Shown here in pieces: positions 50,255 to 62,896 of a DNA stretch of 64,000 bases. Both the position numbers and the translations under genes were made by a program. The notes below the pieces were generated by a model that was not told where the DNA came from, ran no database searches, and was given only the letters and a program-made list of their open reading frames with translations. Numbering within the stretch: position 1 is the first letter of the stretch; each line of letters starts with the position of its first letter. This stretch comes from Campylorhamphus procurvoides (lineage: Eukaryota > Chordata > Aves > Passeriformes > Dendrocolaptidae): contig WBMV01001236.1 of the NCBI GenBank assembly GCA_013396655.1, positions 329,595 through 393,594 of the forward strand, given 5' to 3'.

Positions 50255-50360
50255 CATCACAGAATCACAGAATGTCTTGAATTGGATGGGACCCACAAGG
50301 ATCATTGAGTCCAACTCCTGGCCCTGCACAGGACAACTGCAAGAATGTTCTTCAACCGGT
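50255..50360 (-). mobile_element. Short CR1 3' fragment
   Basis: CACAGAATCACAGAATGTCT, then GGATCATTGAGTCCAACTC, marks a reverse CR1 3' end of about 100 bases. Confidence 0.8.
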
Positions 50361-51970
50361 TATGGCACCTTTTCTTGGGTATTCTGCATGTCTGTTTTTA
50401 GGTTTTCATTCTCCTATTTCCAGCAGAACTACCATGTTTTGTGGACTTTCCCATTCACTCCTATACAAGCTTTCAGTTTCTGAAACACTGGTGTTTTCCA
50501 TTGTCACTTGTTAATTCTCTCAATGACCCAGGAAAGAGTTGTGGAACCCAAGCTTCTTTTTGAATTGGGGCATATGTTTTACTCAGGTTCTCACACCCTA
50601 CTTAACACCCTTCAGGGTATGTTTAAGATCTTGAAGTTTGTGGTATTTTTGATAATATGTCCCATTTCAATATAGCTCCCTTTCCTGAACTTTTTATGAT
50701 ATATACCTAGCCCTCTTATCCCACTGCACTGTTAAACCAGGCGGTGCTGATTTTTGCTATGGGTTCATTCCCCTGGACCTCTTCAGCCTGGTCCCAAGCA
50801 CTCCAGATCCAGGACAGAACAGCATCTTTGTGGCTTGTAGTTTGTGGGTTGTAGATTTCATTGCTCCCAGAGGCTTCATTGGGTGCCCCCACAGCCCATC
50901 TGCATCTCGTGTTGACAAAGCTGCTCTGTACATGGGGAGAGGGATCTCACAGATACACTTGCAGAGCTCCCACATTTTCTGCTTTCAGTATTTCCAGATA
51001 ACATTGTTCACATAGTGAGCAGTCTGAATTTTACATTTTTATTATGAGAGCCTGAGATTTTTACCTGCAAAAATGTCTTCACTCACTTTTTTCTACAGTG
51101 ATTCACTCTATACAACCCCTCTCCTAACCATCCCACTCTTCTGTCCCTCCTACCAAGCTGGTACCCAGGGCATCACTGCACCTCAGTGGTTACCATCCCT
51201 TGTCTCTTCATCCTGGTGCCCAATGCCATCACTTGCTGCCAAGCTTTCCATTGCCCCTTGTACTCTCAGCACTAGTGTGGAAGCATTTCCAGTTCTGCCC
51301 TTGCTTCTGGGCCAGCCTCTGCCCTTGCTTCTTCTCTGCTTCGTGTCCTCCAAACCCTCTGAACATCCAGGGCCCACACTGTGTCCCATCACTGTGGTGA
51401 AGCTCCCAGCTGAACCTGCCCAGGGAATGTCTCTGTTGGCATTTGATGAGGGTCAAGTTAATGGTTTTGAAATAGCTGCACTTATGGCTTCAAAATACCA
51501 GGTGCCAGGAGGGAGCTGAGGCTGCAGGTGGGTGGGCTGGCTTTGGGGGGTGGTGCATCCCACCGCCCCTCTGCCCAGGAACAGCATGGGATGCTTGTGC
51601 TCTGCAGTGTGTTTCCTTTCTGTGCTCACAAACCTGCCACCTACTCCTCCTCCTTCTTCTTCTCTGCCTTCCTCCTGCCCACTAGGTGCTCCTTAGCTGA
51701 GGACCTCTGCACCTACCCTAAGGCTTTTGAGTGTTCTCTTCCCAGTGGTGACAGAGGGAAGTCTTTAGGCTTGTGTTGGAGGGCGAATACCCTGCAGCAA
51801 TGGTGGGACTGGTCAGAAGACCTGCTGGGGTCTTGGCTCATGCTCAGGAGACATCTCTGCTTCAGAGGCTGGCCAGTGTGCCAGGTGCTCCCTGCATTGC
51901 CTTGCTCTGGACTTGCCAGCCCCATGCCAGCCAAGAGGGTAGACTGGGATGGTGGAACAGGATAGGTGAG
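50360..51970. other. Intergenic DNA, unassigned
   Basis: Nothing is recognisable between two CR1 fragments. Composition is mixed and pyrimidine-rich in part. Confidence 0.5.
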
Positions 51971-52375
51971 GTGAAGTGACAGGCTGAGAGTTCAAGCTGG
52001 TCAGCCTGGAGAAGAGAAGGTTCTGAGCAGACCTTAGAGCCCTTCCAGTGCCTTAAAGGGCTCCAATAGAGCTGAAGAGGCAGTCTGGAAAAGGGTGTGG
52101 AGTGACAGGACAAGGGGGAATGGTTTTCCTCTGCCAGAGGGCAGGGTTAGATTGCATATTGTGAAGGAATTCTTCCCTGTGAGGAGGCCCTAGCACATGT
52201 TTCCCAGAGAAGCTGTGGCTGCCCCATCCCTGGAAGTGTTTACGGCCAGGTTGGATGAGGCTTGGAGCAACCTGGGATAGTAGAAGGTATCCCTGCCCAC
52301 AGCAATAGGATGGAATGAAGTGAGCTTTAAGGTCCTTTCCAACCCAAACCAGTCTGTAACTCTACGACTTGCAAG
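51970..52375 (+). mobile_element. CR1 LINE 3' fragment
   Basis: The forward CR1 tail runs from CAGCCTGGAGAAGAGAAGG through GAAGCTGTGGCTGCCCCATC to TTTAAGGTCCTTTCCAACCC. Confidence 0.9.
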
Positions 52376-55300
52376 GGAACACAGTTATCAGGGAAACCTC
52401 AGAAAATGCTGCCTTGTGTCCCATGGATCACAGAGTACTTGGGAGCACATCTTTGATATTCTTCACAAAGAAAACTTGAGTGTTCAGGAAAGGGCAGAGC
52501 AAAGGAAGACAGTGCTAGACTGGGGAGGAAAGTGCAACCCAAATCTGGGGGCTGCAACAGGCACAAATCACCCCAGGCTCACAGGAGGCCCGGGGGAGGA
52601 TGCACAGAGATGTCCCTGGTGGAGGGAGGATGGGACTGGCTCCATCTGTGACCCAGGCACTTTTGTCCTCTCTCAGCATGTCCCCTGGCACACACCACCC
52701 ACCAGAGCTGGAGAGAAGCTGCTGACCTGCTGGTGCAGCACTGCTGGGCTGCTGAAGGGTGGGAATGGCCCACGGTGGCCTGTGTCTCCAGACTGGTGCC
52801 CAGCTACATTGGGCAGTAGGAAGGATGAAGGCAGAGTGGGAGCTTGGCTGGGGTAGCTGGTTCCCCAGAGCCCTGGGGTGCACATATGTTCTCTGGGACA
52901 TCCCTGGGGCTGGCTCTGTCAGTGCAGGGCTGGAACCATCCACATGACTGGAGAGGCACTTGGAGCAGCATCTCAAAGTGGAGGTGGCACAGCTGTATGT
53001 CCATCTGGGAGGTGTGTTTGCACCGCGGGGTTGGGTGTCAATGTGACACCCGTGTCATGTGCGTGCAAGTGCTCTGAGCTGCCTGATCGCTGCGACTCCA
53101 GCCAGAAGCATCACCCGGGCATCTCCCTGCCCAGAGACGTGGGGCCACCTGCCCGTCTGTCCACTCGTGTCCTCCTGCACAGGTCCTTCCCTGCCTGCCG
53201 GCTCTGGGGCTGCACCCCAAAGCCCCGGAGCCCTTTCCCACGCCGCCGCTCCCGTGTCCCGTCCCGGCCCTACAGATGGCTCCTCCAGCCTCTCGTGCGG
53301 GGGATTTTTGTGTCCCTGCTCGCTGCGGGTCGGGCTCTGCCCCGTCCCTCCCGCCCCCCGGCGCACCCCACCGGAGCCAGCCACACACACAAGTGAACTT
53401 TTCTGCGTTTTCCAGCAATTAAAAAGAATAAAGCAACAGTTGTCTCCAGGCAGGGCATGGATCCTGGTGACCCTGATTTTCTGTGTGGCTGGGCAGGGTG
53501 AATGGGGCTATTGAGACCCCGATGACTGGCATCTCCACTCCAGGATTGTCTCCCCTTCCAAGTCCCCCTCCCCGCACTCTCCTCCTCCCTACCCTCCTCC
53601 TCGCTTTTAATTTCCTTCCTGCAGAGAGCTGCTCATCCCCTTCCCATTGGCCAAAGGCCTGAAAGGGAATGGAGGAGACAAGAGAAGGATTAAAGACGCT
53701 CTGCTTAGGAGCAGGCAGCCTGAATACAAGATGCATCGCCTGGGAAAGAATGGGGGCTTAGTGGGGCACCAGATCAGACCCGCCTCCGCCTCATTCAGCC
53801 CGACCTGCATTCCTGCATTGCTAAGCAGGGACCTTTCTCCCCGGCCAACCCCTCGAAGGGATGCCCTGACCCCTGTCCCACCTGCTGCTGCAGGTAGTCC
53901 CACCACACTGCAGCCCCTCAGGGTGCAGCCACGATGGAGGACAGCAGCCTATGGTGCATGCAGGGCCCTTGGGGCAGCCCATCCAGCCTGGGACATGATG
54001 TCCCCAGCCAGCCCCACAAGGATGAAGAACCAGCTGGGGTGTCCCTTGGACAAGTCTGGGAGCAATGTGGGGCTATTTGTGTCTTTAGCATGTTCCCAGC
54101 CCTTGCCCCAGCAGAGCTATGGACTCCATCCGGCAGGGTTGGAGGCATCAGAGCTCAGAGGAAGTCTGGACCCTGCAGCAGAGTTGGGTCTGTTACCCCC
54201 AGAGAAGGTCTGGTGCACTTCCAGCCATGGCCTTGGTGGCAGAGATAGTGGTCCCACTGCTCATTAACCATGTCGTCTCATAGAAGCCCCTCCAAAAAAC
54301 CTTCCCAGCACCTCCTTGGGCCACACAGTTTGGCGTGCAGATGGTGCATGGTGCTTTCATTCCTTCCTCCCACTGACCCTTCCACCCCATGCCCCCAGCA
54401 TGTGTGTGATAAAGGATTGTTGCACACTGCTCTTTGGGAAGGGCTGGAGCAGAGTGAGATGTTGGATGGACTTGGGTTCACATTGGGAATGAGAAGCCCC
54501 TAAGAGCAATGGTGGGTGATGGCCACCTATCATTGACCCCTGGGGAGACACCTGGAGAGTAACCCAAGGGCAGGACTGTGTGATTGATAGAAGCAGGTAG
54601 AAGGGAGAGTCCTGGTCAGGGCAGTGTGTGGGATGGGTGCCCAGTCTCTACCCAAAGACGCTCCCTTGCCAGGGAAAGGCCACTCCACAGAATCTGGAGC
54701 AGCACAGTCCCTGCCCTGTTACTGGCATGCTGGGTCAATCCGTAGTGCTTGCACATACAAGTTCCTCAAGGTAAGGACCTTCTCCATGAATTGGAAATCT
54801 GAGGGCATGACTGGACGGGGGGAGGTTGTTCTCAGAAACCTCTCTGGGTTCCTGCTGACATTCACTTCAGAAAGATGATTTGTGGGGGAACACATCCCTG
54901 GTGTGGCCGGAAAAGTTCCCGGAATGACCAAGACTCTCACCAGCCTGAGGAGCTGGTGGTCTGCAGTGGGGAGCAAGGTTGGGGTAGATCAGCTAAATCC
55001 TATAGCCCTGAAGCATCAGCTATGAGGGCACCCCAAGGACCCCATGCTGTGAGGAACAACTCATGCAGCCGGGGATCCCCTGGAGGGACACACTCAGGGC
55101 ACTGTGCATGCAGCTAAGCACTGCAGAGCCAGAAGCCTAAGCTCCTATAGCCCATGTCTCATGTAGTGGTTAATGTAATTTTAGGTTTCCTGAGGGTTGT
55201 CCTACTTCTCCCCATTTTCTGATCTAGATCTCTTACTGGCCTGATCCCTTATGCACCCCAAAGTCGTGCGCCATCTCCCCAAGCGGTCAGAGTGGAGCCC

Positions 55301-56600
55301 TGGTGATCTCATGAACACGAATGCAGGATTCCAGGCTGCAATACGGCTGAGCACATGGAGGTAGCCTATCAGGGCAGCCTGGATCACCTTCCAGACTCTT
55401 CATTTTACTGGTTCAGAGCAGGATTCAGGCACCAAAAGGCAGCACTATGTGCCAGCTGAGAAGCTTCACAATGTCTAGGACAGCAGGGACAGCCTCCAGA
55501 ACCTGGGGCAGAGGCCAGGTATGACATACCAGGACAACTCAAGCAGCAAACGTAGCTTAGGTGTAAGTGCTGCCATCCATCTCCTGCTTCCACAGTGAAA
55601 CCCAGATGCCATCTCAGATGGACAGCCCAGAAGCAGAGCTGAATACCACCCCACTGACCAAGCTGTGCAGGCAGGGTCCCAGGTACTGCTGCCTCCTGAG
55701 CAGCACACGTGACTATCATGGTCTCCATCATCCAGCTGCCATCACTCAGACACCTTCTGTCCTCACATATTACAATCCATGATTTTAAAACATTTTTCAG
55801 TATCTGGTACTAAAATCCCCATCTCCAGGAGTCTTGTGATTCCAGCAGAACCTTAGACAAGAGAAGACTGTGAAATCCTTCCTGGAGGTGCATCTCCATT
55901 TCCATCCCTGAAGGCAGAAGAAAATGCCTACCTATTCTTTCTCCAGAGAAGAGTCATATCCTTTCAGGCATCCCACCACCAGCCTCAGAAGCCAACATGG
56001 AACCCACTACATGTCCACCTCCATCCCTGCCTCCTCCTGCTCAGGGAATGAGATCTAAGGTCTTTGCACCAAAAACCTGCTCTGACATGAGGGCAAAATA
56101 GGCAGAATGGGCAGGAAAGTGTCAATTTTGGCATAACGGACCTCTGTATCAGACTGAGGCAACTTGCTGTGCTGGACAGGCACCAGCCACAGTGAAGTAG
56201 CAGTGGCTGGTCCTCAGTCAGGGACTGGTGGCCACATCACAGTGACCCTCAGCTGTGCCTGGTCCTGCACTGTCCCTCCTGCACTGACCTGCCTTTGGGG
56301 CTTGTCTGGGAGGGATCTTCAAGTGTGGGTGTCCCCATTGCCCTGTCATTGCCACAGCACTCCCCAGCAGCGTCAAGGGCAGGAGACAGAGGGGCTCCCC
56401 ACCTTGTGTCACCCCCAGACTCTGATGCAGCCCCAGCAGCTGCCCGTGCTGCCTGCAGGAACCAGGGGCTCCATCCCAATACAGAAGCCCTGGAGTCCCA
56501 TCCGGGAAGAAACCTGGAACTCAGGGGAAAGGCAACTGCTCTCCCTGAGCGGTGCCAGGGGCTTTTGTGCTCCCTGCGGAGCGGGCGATTCCCAGCGCGG
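52376..56600. other. Intergenic DNA, mostly unassigned
   Basis: No gene is recognised. A GC-rich stretch spans 53020-53390, and the block at 53570-53850 has the look of a non-coding element (listed separately). Confidence 0.5.
53570..53850. promoter_or_regulatory. Possible conserved non-coding element
   Basis: A non-repetitive block with purine-rich runs and TTCCCATTGGCC (a CCAAT/RBPJ-like word) stands out from its surroundings. Conservation cannot be tested here. Confidence 0.25.
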
Positions 56601-56629
56601 CGGGGATGGAGAGCCCTTCCCTCCGCGCT

Positions 56630-57070
56630 GCAGAGGGACCACGGCGCTTTCTCTTTAATGCAATGCTATGAATACTCGGGGTCTTTTTGCTCGCTGTTTA
56701 ATGGATTTGAATGTGAAAAGGTGGTGGAATTGGGAAGAGGGGAAAAGAGGGGGGAGGCCAGGACTCTTTGTTCGGGGATGCTGCTTCAGCCTTGGATTTA
56801 TTTAGCATTTGGAGGGCTCTGGGGTCTTTCTCTCCTCCCCAGCCCTGCAAAGGCTCGCTCCCTTTTCTGCCTCCTGCTTATTAGCATAGCAGCTGCTCGG
56901 GAGAGGGGCTAGGCAGGAGAAAAGGATCGAGGCGTCAGGGAAATGAATAGGAGGGGGGAAAAATAGCTTAAAAGGATAGAGGCTTTGAATGAGGGGGAGC
57001 AGTGATTGGAAAACGGGACAGGGGCGGCTCACAGTTGTCACGGTAGCTGTGAATGTGAGCAGGGTGAAAT
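56630..57070. promoter_or_regulatory. Possible conserved non-coding element
   Basis: The block shifts to mixed AT-rich words (TTTAATGCAATGCTATGAAT, TTTATTTAGCATTT, GCTTATTAGCATAGC) with homeodomain/POU-like cores. It lacks repeats and coding character. Confidence 0.35.
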
Positions 57071-58399
57071 GTGGGGACCCACTGGGGACAGGCTCCTTGT
57101 CCAAGCACCGTGCCGGGGGTCAAGGGCCTGATCCTGGCACTGTGGACTGAGGCCAGGGCTGCCCTGTGCTGCCCCAGGTCATGGGCACTGGCTGGTGACA
57201 GGTGCTGAGCCCCCTGTACCCACAGCCTCAGGACACACTGCACCCTCTGCCTGCAGGGACTCAGGGCGTCCCAGGCCCCTGAACCTGGGGTTGAGGTCCC
57301 CCATCTCTGACCTCCAAAATTAAGCATCTGGGGAGGGATCCTGGTGTCACAGCACCTGTCAGTTCCCCAAAGGTGCTGGAAGACCTGACTCCTCTCAATG
57401 GGGAAGGCTGGGCATGGGATGGGGCACCAGGGGAAGGGGAGCCTTCAGCTCCTCCACCCTCTCCTGGGAAAGCCCTTCAGTCTCTGGGTGACTGAGTGTT
57501 TTAGGTGTAATTAAAGGAAATCAGGAGTTCAGAGGGCTGCCATCCGGTTCCTGCCCCAGCTGGCAGTGATGACCATGCTGAGACATCACACTGAGAGCTC
57601 CCTGAGCACACAGGGGTGTGTGTGCAGAGTCTGGTCCAGGAAAGGAAACCTGAGAGATGGCTGGGCACATTCCGAGTCTGTCTGTGCAACTGCACTGTGT
57701 TTGAGAATATTGCTGGGGACCAGACATGGGTAAGAAAGAATTTTTCAGTTGGAGGAAACAAGAACTGAGGTTCCAGTTCACTCTTGGGTTGAGAGGAGGC
57801 CGCAGAGTTGCCACTTCGAGGTAGAGGCTCTCCTTGGCTGCAGATTTCATTTGCAGCCAGGATCTGTTTGTTGTGCAGTCACGTTTCAGAGCACAAACCA
57901 TCAGTCCCAGGGCTGAGGGAGCCATGTGAAGGTTCAGCCTCCACTGCCCCACAAATGCATCACAGCAGAGACACCAGGTGTTGGCCAGCCCATGTCCCTT
58001 CTGTCCACATCCACTCTGGCCAGGGGGGCACAGGGCTGGCTCTGCTTTTTGATTCCACTCTGCCACTGCTCTGTGCTGTGTCATTGAGTGCTCCATGCCA
58101 ATAGCACGGCTGGCATGAGGAGGGGTTGGCACAGCCATGGCCATCCTGCTCTGGATAAACATGGAACTGGTTGGAGAATTTTCCCCTTCTGGAGAGCCTC
58201 TTCCTAAAAAGTGACAGGAGGACAGCACCAGCTCAGCCGAACCAAGATCTGCTGTTGTGTGCCAGTGTGGCTGGATGTGCTGCACTCCTTGGCCTGCCCT
58301 CAGGGACTGCTCCCAGCCACAGAACACTCTTATGGAGTCTGGAAATGAGGCCAGCCTGGCTGGGCAGCCTGAGCCACCAGCTTCTCCCCCTCACTAACA

Positions 58400-58985
58400 G
58401 AAGTTGATTGTGATTTTTTTTGTTAGAAAAGGTAACTCCTCTTCAGATCTGCCAGGCTGTGGCATTATCATAGTCATACAAATGCCCAACAAAGCATCTA
58501 TTTAAAATGTCCTGAATTTTGATTACAGGCTATCCTCTCTTGCTCGCCTGCTTGCTGTCTTTCTTTCTCATTCATTACTTACTGTGTTAAGCTCCCTGAA
58601 ATTCAAATAAAATCCCACCTCCTTCCCCACATCCATATGCGAGGGCTGATCCCGAGCCGATGGCTGGGCTTGACGGATGAAGGGCAATAGAAGACAAAGC
58701 TGTCAAACCTCGCCCGGCTGTGTTGACTTCCCATCGCCCCCCGGACGGAGGGGAGCCCAATCCATCTGGTTTGGAGTCAGCAGCACAAACAAAAGCAATA
58801 GACAATGGCAGGAAGCACTTGAAAGTTCAAATTCTTGCTTTGGTTTCTCTTGGAACAACAGCACCTACGTAATGCAGCCAGTGGACAATAATGTGCAGCC
58901 AGGGACAGGCAAAAATGCCAGAAGAATGTGTTTATGCCACCAAACCATCCAATATTTTTGTGTTATTTGATCAAAAATAGAAAAG
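58400..58985. promoter_or_regulatory. Probable conserved non-coding element near NRARP
   Basis: About 590 bases free of repeats contain many developmental-factor-like words: TTTTGATTACA, CATACAAATGCCC, AGCTGTCAAAC (MEIS-type TGACAG), ACAAAAGCAATAGACAATGG (SOX-type) and TTTGATCAAA (TCF-like). There is no sustained coding frame. The sequence style is that of vertebrate enhancers, and NRARP is the nearest developmental gene. Confidence 0.42.
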
Positions 58986-59017
58986 GGAAAGAAAAAAAAT
59001 TCAAGTCTTTGGAGATC

Positions 59018-59053
59018 CTAGATTTAGATTTTTAGATTTTTTTAGATTTTAGA
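59018..59053. repeat. Short TAGATTTT repeat
   Basis: TAGATTT, TAGATTTT and longer variants are repeated about five times with varying numbers of T. Confidence 0.7.
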
Positions 59054-60900
59054 CAGGGTTTCTGTAGAGGTGAACTACAAAGTGGGGTGGCCAAGGGAGC
59101 ATGAGGAGCCTGGCACCAAGGCAGCTGCTCCCCAAGGGGCTCAGCCTTGGGGTTGCAGGCTCAGCTGTGCCCTCACTGCTAAGGCCATTGTATGTGGGAG
59201 TCAGGGAATACAGGGCAGCTTTGTTGGGGTGACCAAATCTCCTGCAAAGGGTCTGCCAGAGACCCCAGCCCACCCCATCCAGCATGGGGACAGAGGAACT
59301 GTGCACAGAAATGCTGCGTTTTCTCAGCAAAACCCATCCTTGAGGTGGTGGCTGGCCCAGGTGAAGGGCAAGAAGTCGCAGGGCTGAGCCAAGCCAGGCA
59401 GAGCGCAGCTCTGTGACATCCCAACACAGGCACCAGGATGAGGTTTTGCAGCATTCCAAGCAGGAAAGGGATGAGTCTGGAATGAGCTGCACCTGCGGGT
59501 GTGACCCTGCAGTGCTGAGCTCGGGGTAGCACAGCGATGGTGGCAGGTTTGGTGGCACGCTCTGCAGGTTTGGTGTCACAGTGCCATGGCAGAGGAACAG
59601 AGTAGTGCCCATCCCACATGCCCTCCCCACAGATTTGGAGTCAACAACTGCTGGAGGACCCCAGATGAAGGACTCCCAGAGCCACCACTGGTTGGGACTC
59701 AGGATTTTGCCATAATCTTTTTTACCCTGATCAAATCCATCCAGGTCACTTGGTGCCTGTCTTTTTCACACTGAGCTGCTGCCTAGGCAGCTGCATGTCC
59801 CCAGGGCACCTGGGGACACAAGCTGTGTCTGTCCCAGGCAATGTCCTGTGCTGGCAGTAGATGGTACGGGGGCTTGGCACATCAGAGTGGAGTTTGGCCA
59901 ACCTGCAAAGGTCATACCAAACCTTTTCTCCACATTTCCTCCCCACTGTGTTTGCAGGACACCACTCCTGGGGATCTACACTCCAGAGCCAAACTGAGCA
60001 CGGCACACATTCCCCCAAGATTTAGGCATTTCCAGAGTTGGCAAAATTATTAATATAGAAAAAGCCTCATCCAAGCCTCCGGTGCTGCCAGTGTGGGAGG
60101 CTTGCCTGCATGCTGCATTCAAAGCCCTGGCCTCAGGCAGGGCCCCCCCAGTGCAGGCATGGGGCTGCCTCTGCCCTTCCCACTGCCCGGTGTTCCCAGA
60201 TCCTGCCTGGAAAGCCTCCAGACGAGTCGGGCTCAGCCTGCTCTGGGCACTGCTCCACTCTGAGCCGCACAAGAGGACAGAGATGCCTTTGGGGATGGAG
60301 AGCCCGTGCTGACCCTCACCCTGTGTCACCCTTCCAGAGAGCAGCTGAAGTTACCATTGAGCCCATCCCCACAGCCTGGGGGCTTGGTGAGGACTGAACT
60401 TCCTCAACCCCTCACTGGGGCCTAGGTTGGAATCAAAAAGCCTGGAAAGGTTCACAGGGAGCTGGAGAATGCTCAGCTAGTGAGGCTGGGGCCGTAACCC
60501 TGAAAATGTGCCGCACTGCCACAGTCCCAGGATTGGCTGCTGAGCTCTCCCCTTACTCTCTTGCGATGAGTAGTTTCTTTAGGAATGTCTCAAACACCAT
60601 GTGCCCGTGTAGCATCAGGGTTTGGTCTAATTCATCACCCCTCCACCAGCATCCAGATGCTGGGCTGGAGCAAACCAGGTCACCCCCTAAGCCCTGGGAG
60701 CTTGCTCCAGCCTGTGGGAAAGGGCCACACACTCGTCCCCCAAATCCACTCCAGCCATTCCCCTCTCCAGGGATGCTTTTAACCCCAGAACAGCTGCAGG
60801 TTTGACACCAAGAGAGAGACCTGGGGACCCAGCCAGCCATCCCCCACCTCAGGAACCACCCAGCATAACCATGTGGGAAAGAACAAACCAAAAGGCCTTT
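59054..60900. other. Intergenic DNA between the candidate element and the NRARP 3' end
   Basis: No gene or repeat was recognised. Two exact TGTGGGAA words lie at its right-hand end. Confidence 0.5.
60713..60879 (+). promoter_or_regulatory. Pair of RBPJ-type sites
   Basis: TGTGGGAA, the RBPJ/CSL consensus YGTGGGAA, occurs at 60713-60720 and 60872-60879 in the same orientation. By chance it is expected about once per 16 kb. NRARP is a direct Notch/RBPJ target, but these sites lie beyond its 3' end. Confidence 0.3.
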
Positions 60901-60924
60901 TTATATAAAAAGATCAATGAAAAA

Positions 60925-60930
60925 TTTATT
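60925..60930 (-). terminator. NRARP distal poly(A) signal AATAAA
   Basis: AATAAA sits in an AT-rich context (ATTTATAAATAAATTTTTC) with a T-rich stretch after it on the minus strand. It is the last canonical signal before the sequence changes to ordinary intergenic composition. Confidence 0.6.
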
Positions 60931-62324
60931 TATAAATTTTGCACTCTGGGGCTACATGTCTATATCATACACTCAGGAATATGCTGTACTGTACAGACTT
61001 TATCCAGTTAGAAATGATCATATAGTGACCCACATACAGCTTCAATATAAGCCTAAGAATTCTTAACATTAATTAACATAATTAAAAAAGGTATTCGCAT
61101 CTAAAGAAAAATCTACAGAAAAACTCCTTTCTGGAGCAATCTGTGCATCAGCTTCAATGTCTGCTTATTTCACTGACATTATCAATATATTCTTCTTACA
61201 AAAATAATAATAATAATTAAAAAGATGACTCTGGAAGGCAACCAGTCATGCACGAAAGAGCCTCCCCCACCTGCCTCTTTTTTTTCTTGTACTCCCCGTT
61301 TTGGCATGAAGGGTCAGCAGCACGATGAGCCAACAAGGGGGGTGGGGGGGACCCTCATTTCAATTTGAATCAATCTGCATCCCTTTTACTTCTCAGGATC
61401 AAGAGAGACGGGGGGGTGTGGGGGTTGCATAGAAAATTGAAACTCTAGGGACTAGGAAGGGCAGCAGCTTTTCAGTAAAATACAAAGGGATGTAAAAATA
61501 CATCAACTCACAATTTCAGAGCAAACCCCCTTCCCCGACGTACAGTTTCCCAAAAATCTCAGCGTGTCTAAAGCTCCAGGAGGCTGGAAAGGAACAATAC
61601 TTTTCTTAAACAACTCACCCAGCAATTCACACAGGAGATTCACAGTCTTAATAGGTATTTTATAAAAATATAAATATGGGTTACATCATGTTGTCTTTAC
61701 AACACTGGACAGAGCTCCCTTTAGACTGGGTTTATAACCAAGATTTCTTTTTAAAAATCCATCTAGAACTTGGCTTTACAATACATTTTTAATATCATGT
61801 CATAAATGTTATGACATTTCATTGTGGCAAATCCATTTACGTAAAAAAAAATAAATGTGCAACCATCTGGTAACAACAATAAAACCTCACTAGGAAAGGT
61901 CTTGTTCCCACCCCATAACTATCGCACAGAAGCACCAGTGGAAGTGCTGGACACCCCCTGCCATGCTCACAGAAAGACTTCGGCCAAGCAATTCCTTGCA
62001 AATTACAGCATTAACAGTAGATGCTTTTGACAGGGTTTTCCCCCTCTTTTTCTTCTTTACATCTGGAGCTTTTGAAATAATCTCAAATTGTTAAAGTGGA
62101 GAAAAAACAAACAAACAAACAAAACAACTGCAGGTGAAACCATCAGAGACAAAGCAGAATATTCAGTGCAATGGGAAATAGTCATGGCAGACTCTAGGTT
62201 TTTTTAGTTTTAAGACTAGGGAAACAAAAAGGAACAACAAAAAAAGCCTATTTCCCAAACCATATTTTTGGAACACTCACCACCAGCTTCAAACAAAATC
62301 AGGCTCACAATCTTCACCCACAAA

Positions 62325-62332
62325 TATATACA
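62325..62332 (-). promoter_or_regulatory. Pumilio-type element TGTATATA in the NRARP 3' UTR
   Basis: TGTATATA is an exact match to the Pumilio recognition element TGTANATA on the transcript strand. Confidence 0.4.
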
Positions 62333-62860
62333 GACATGATAAATAGGTAAGACACAACCCAAATAAACCAGCAGGTAACTCTTTTCTTTTTTAATGGGAA
62401 TGGTTCGGATGCAGGGAGCAAGAGAGGAGAGAGCAGGGAGACGGCAGTGATACGGATGGCTTTAGTGCAGACGAGGAGAGGGCTGAAAGACCAGCGGGAG
62501 AAAAGAGACTTCTCAAATTTTCCGCATTTTCCAAATGGATGTTCTTGTGCCATAGCAATAAAAAAGCAGCATTTACGATTATACGTGCAGTCACTTCAAA
62601 ATGCGCCTTCGGGTGGCTCACTCTGCTTCCTCCCTTTCCTTTAGGAAGAGATATACTTCGGGACATATATCTCCTATAAAAGGCGGGTGAGTGTACATAC
62701 ATCAAGTGAATCGTTCTGCATTGAGAAGTGTTATCCAAGTTTCACCACAAGAAAAAATACAGTTCCCAAACTCTTTTCAGTAGTTTTCCAGCATCTCTGT
62801 AGGCAGCAGAGAGCGCTCGCGCCCCTTTTCTGTGCAAAAGCAAATCCTCTGCCTTTAGAG

Positions 62861-62896
62861 TTTATTTCACCTTTTTTGTATTTTTTTTCTTTTATT
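62861..62896 (-). terminator. NRARP alternative proximal poly(A) signals
   Basis: Two AATAAA hexamers, at 62891-62896 and 62861-62866, lie about 740-770 bases after the stop codon and could yield a short 3' UTR. Confidence 0.4.

Noticed and set aside
53647..54267. Plus-strand open frame of 206 codons
   Set aside because: No recognisable protein family, and the first part overlaps a possible non-coding element.
57521..58327. Minus-strand open frame of 268 codons
   Set aside because: It is the longest unexplained frame, but I see no domain, no homologue I recognise and no clear promoter context. GC-mixed DNA gives such frames by chance.
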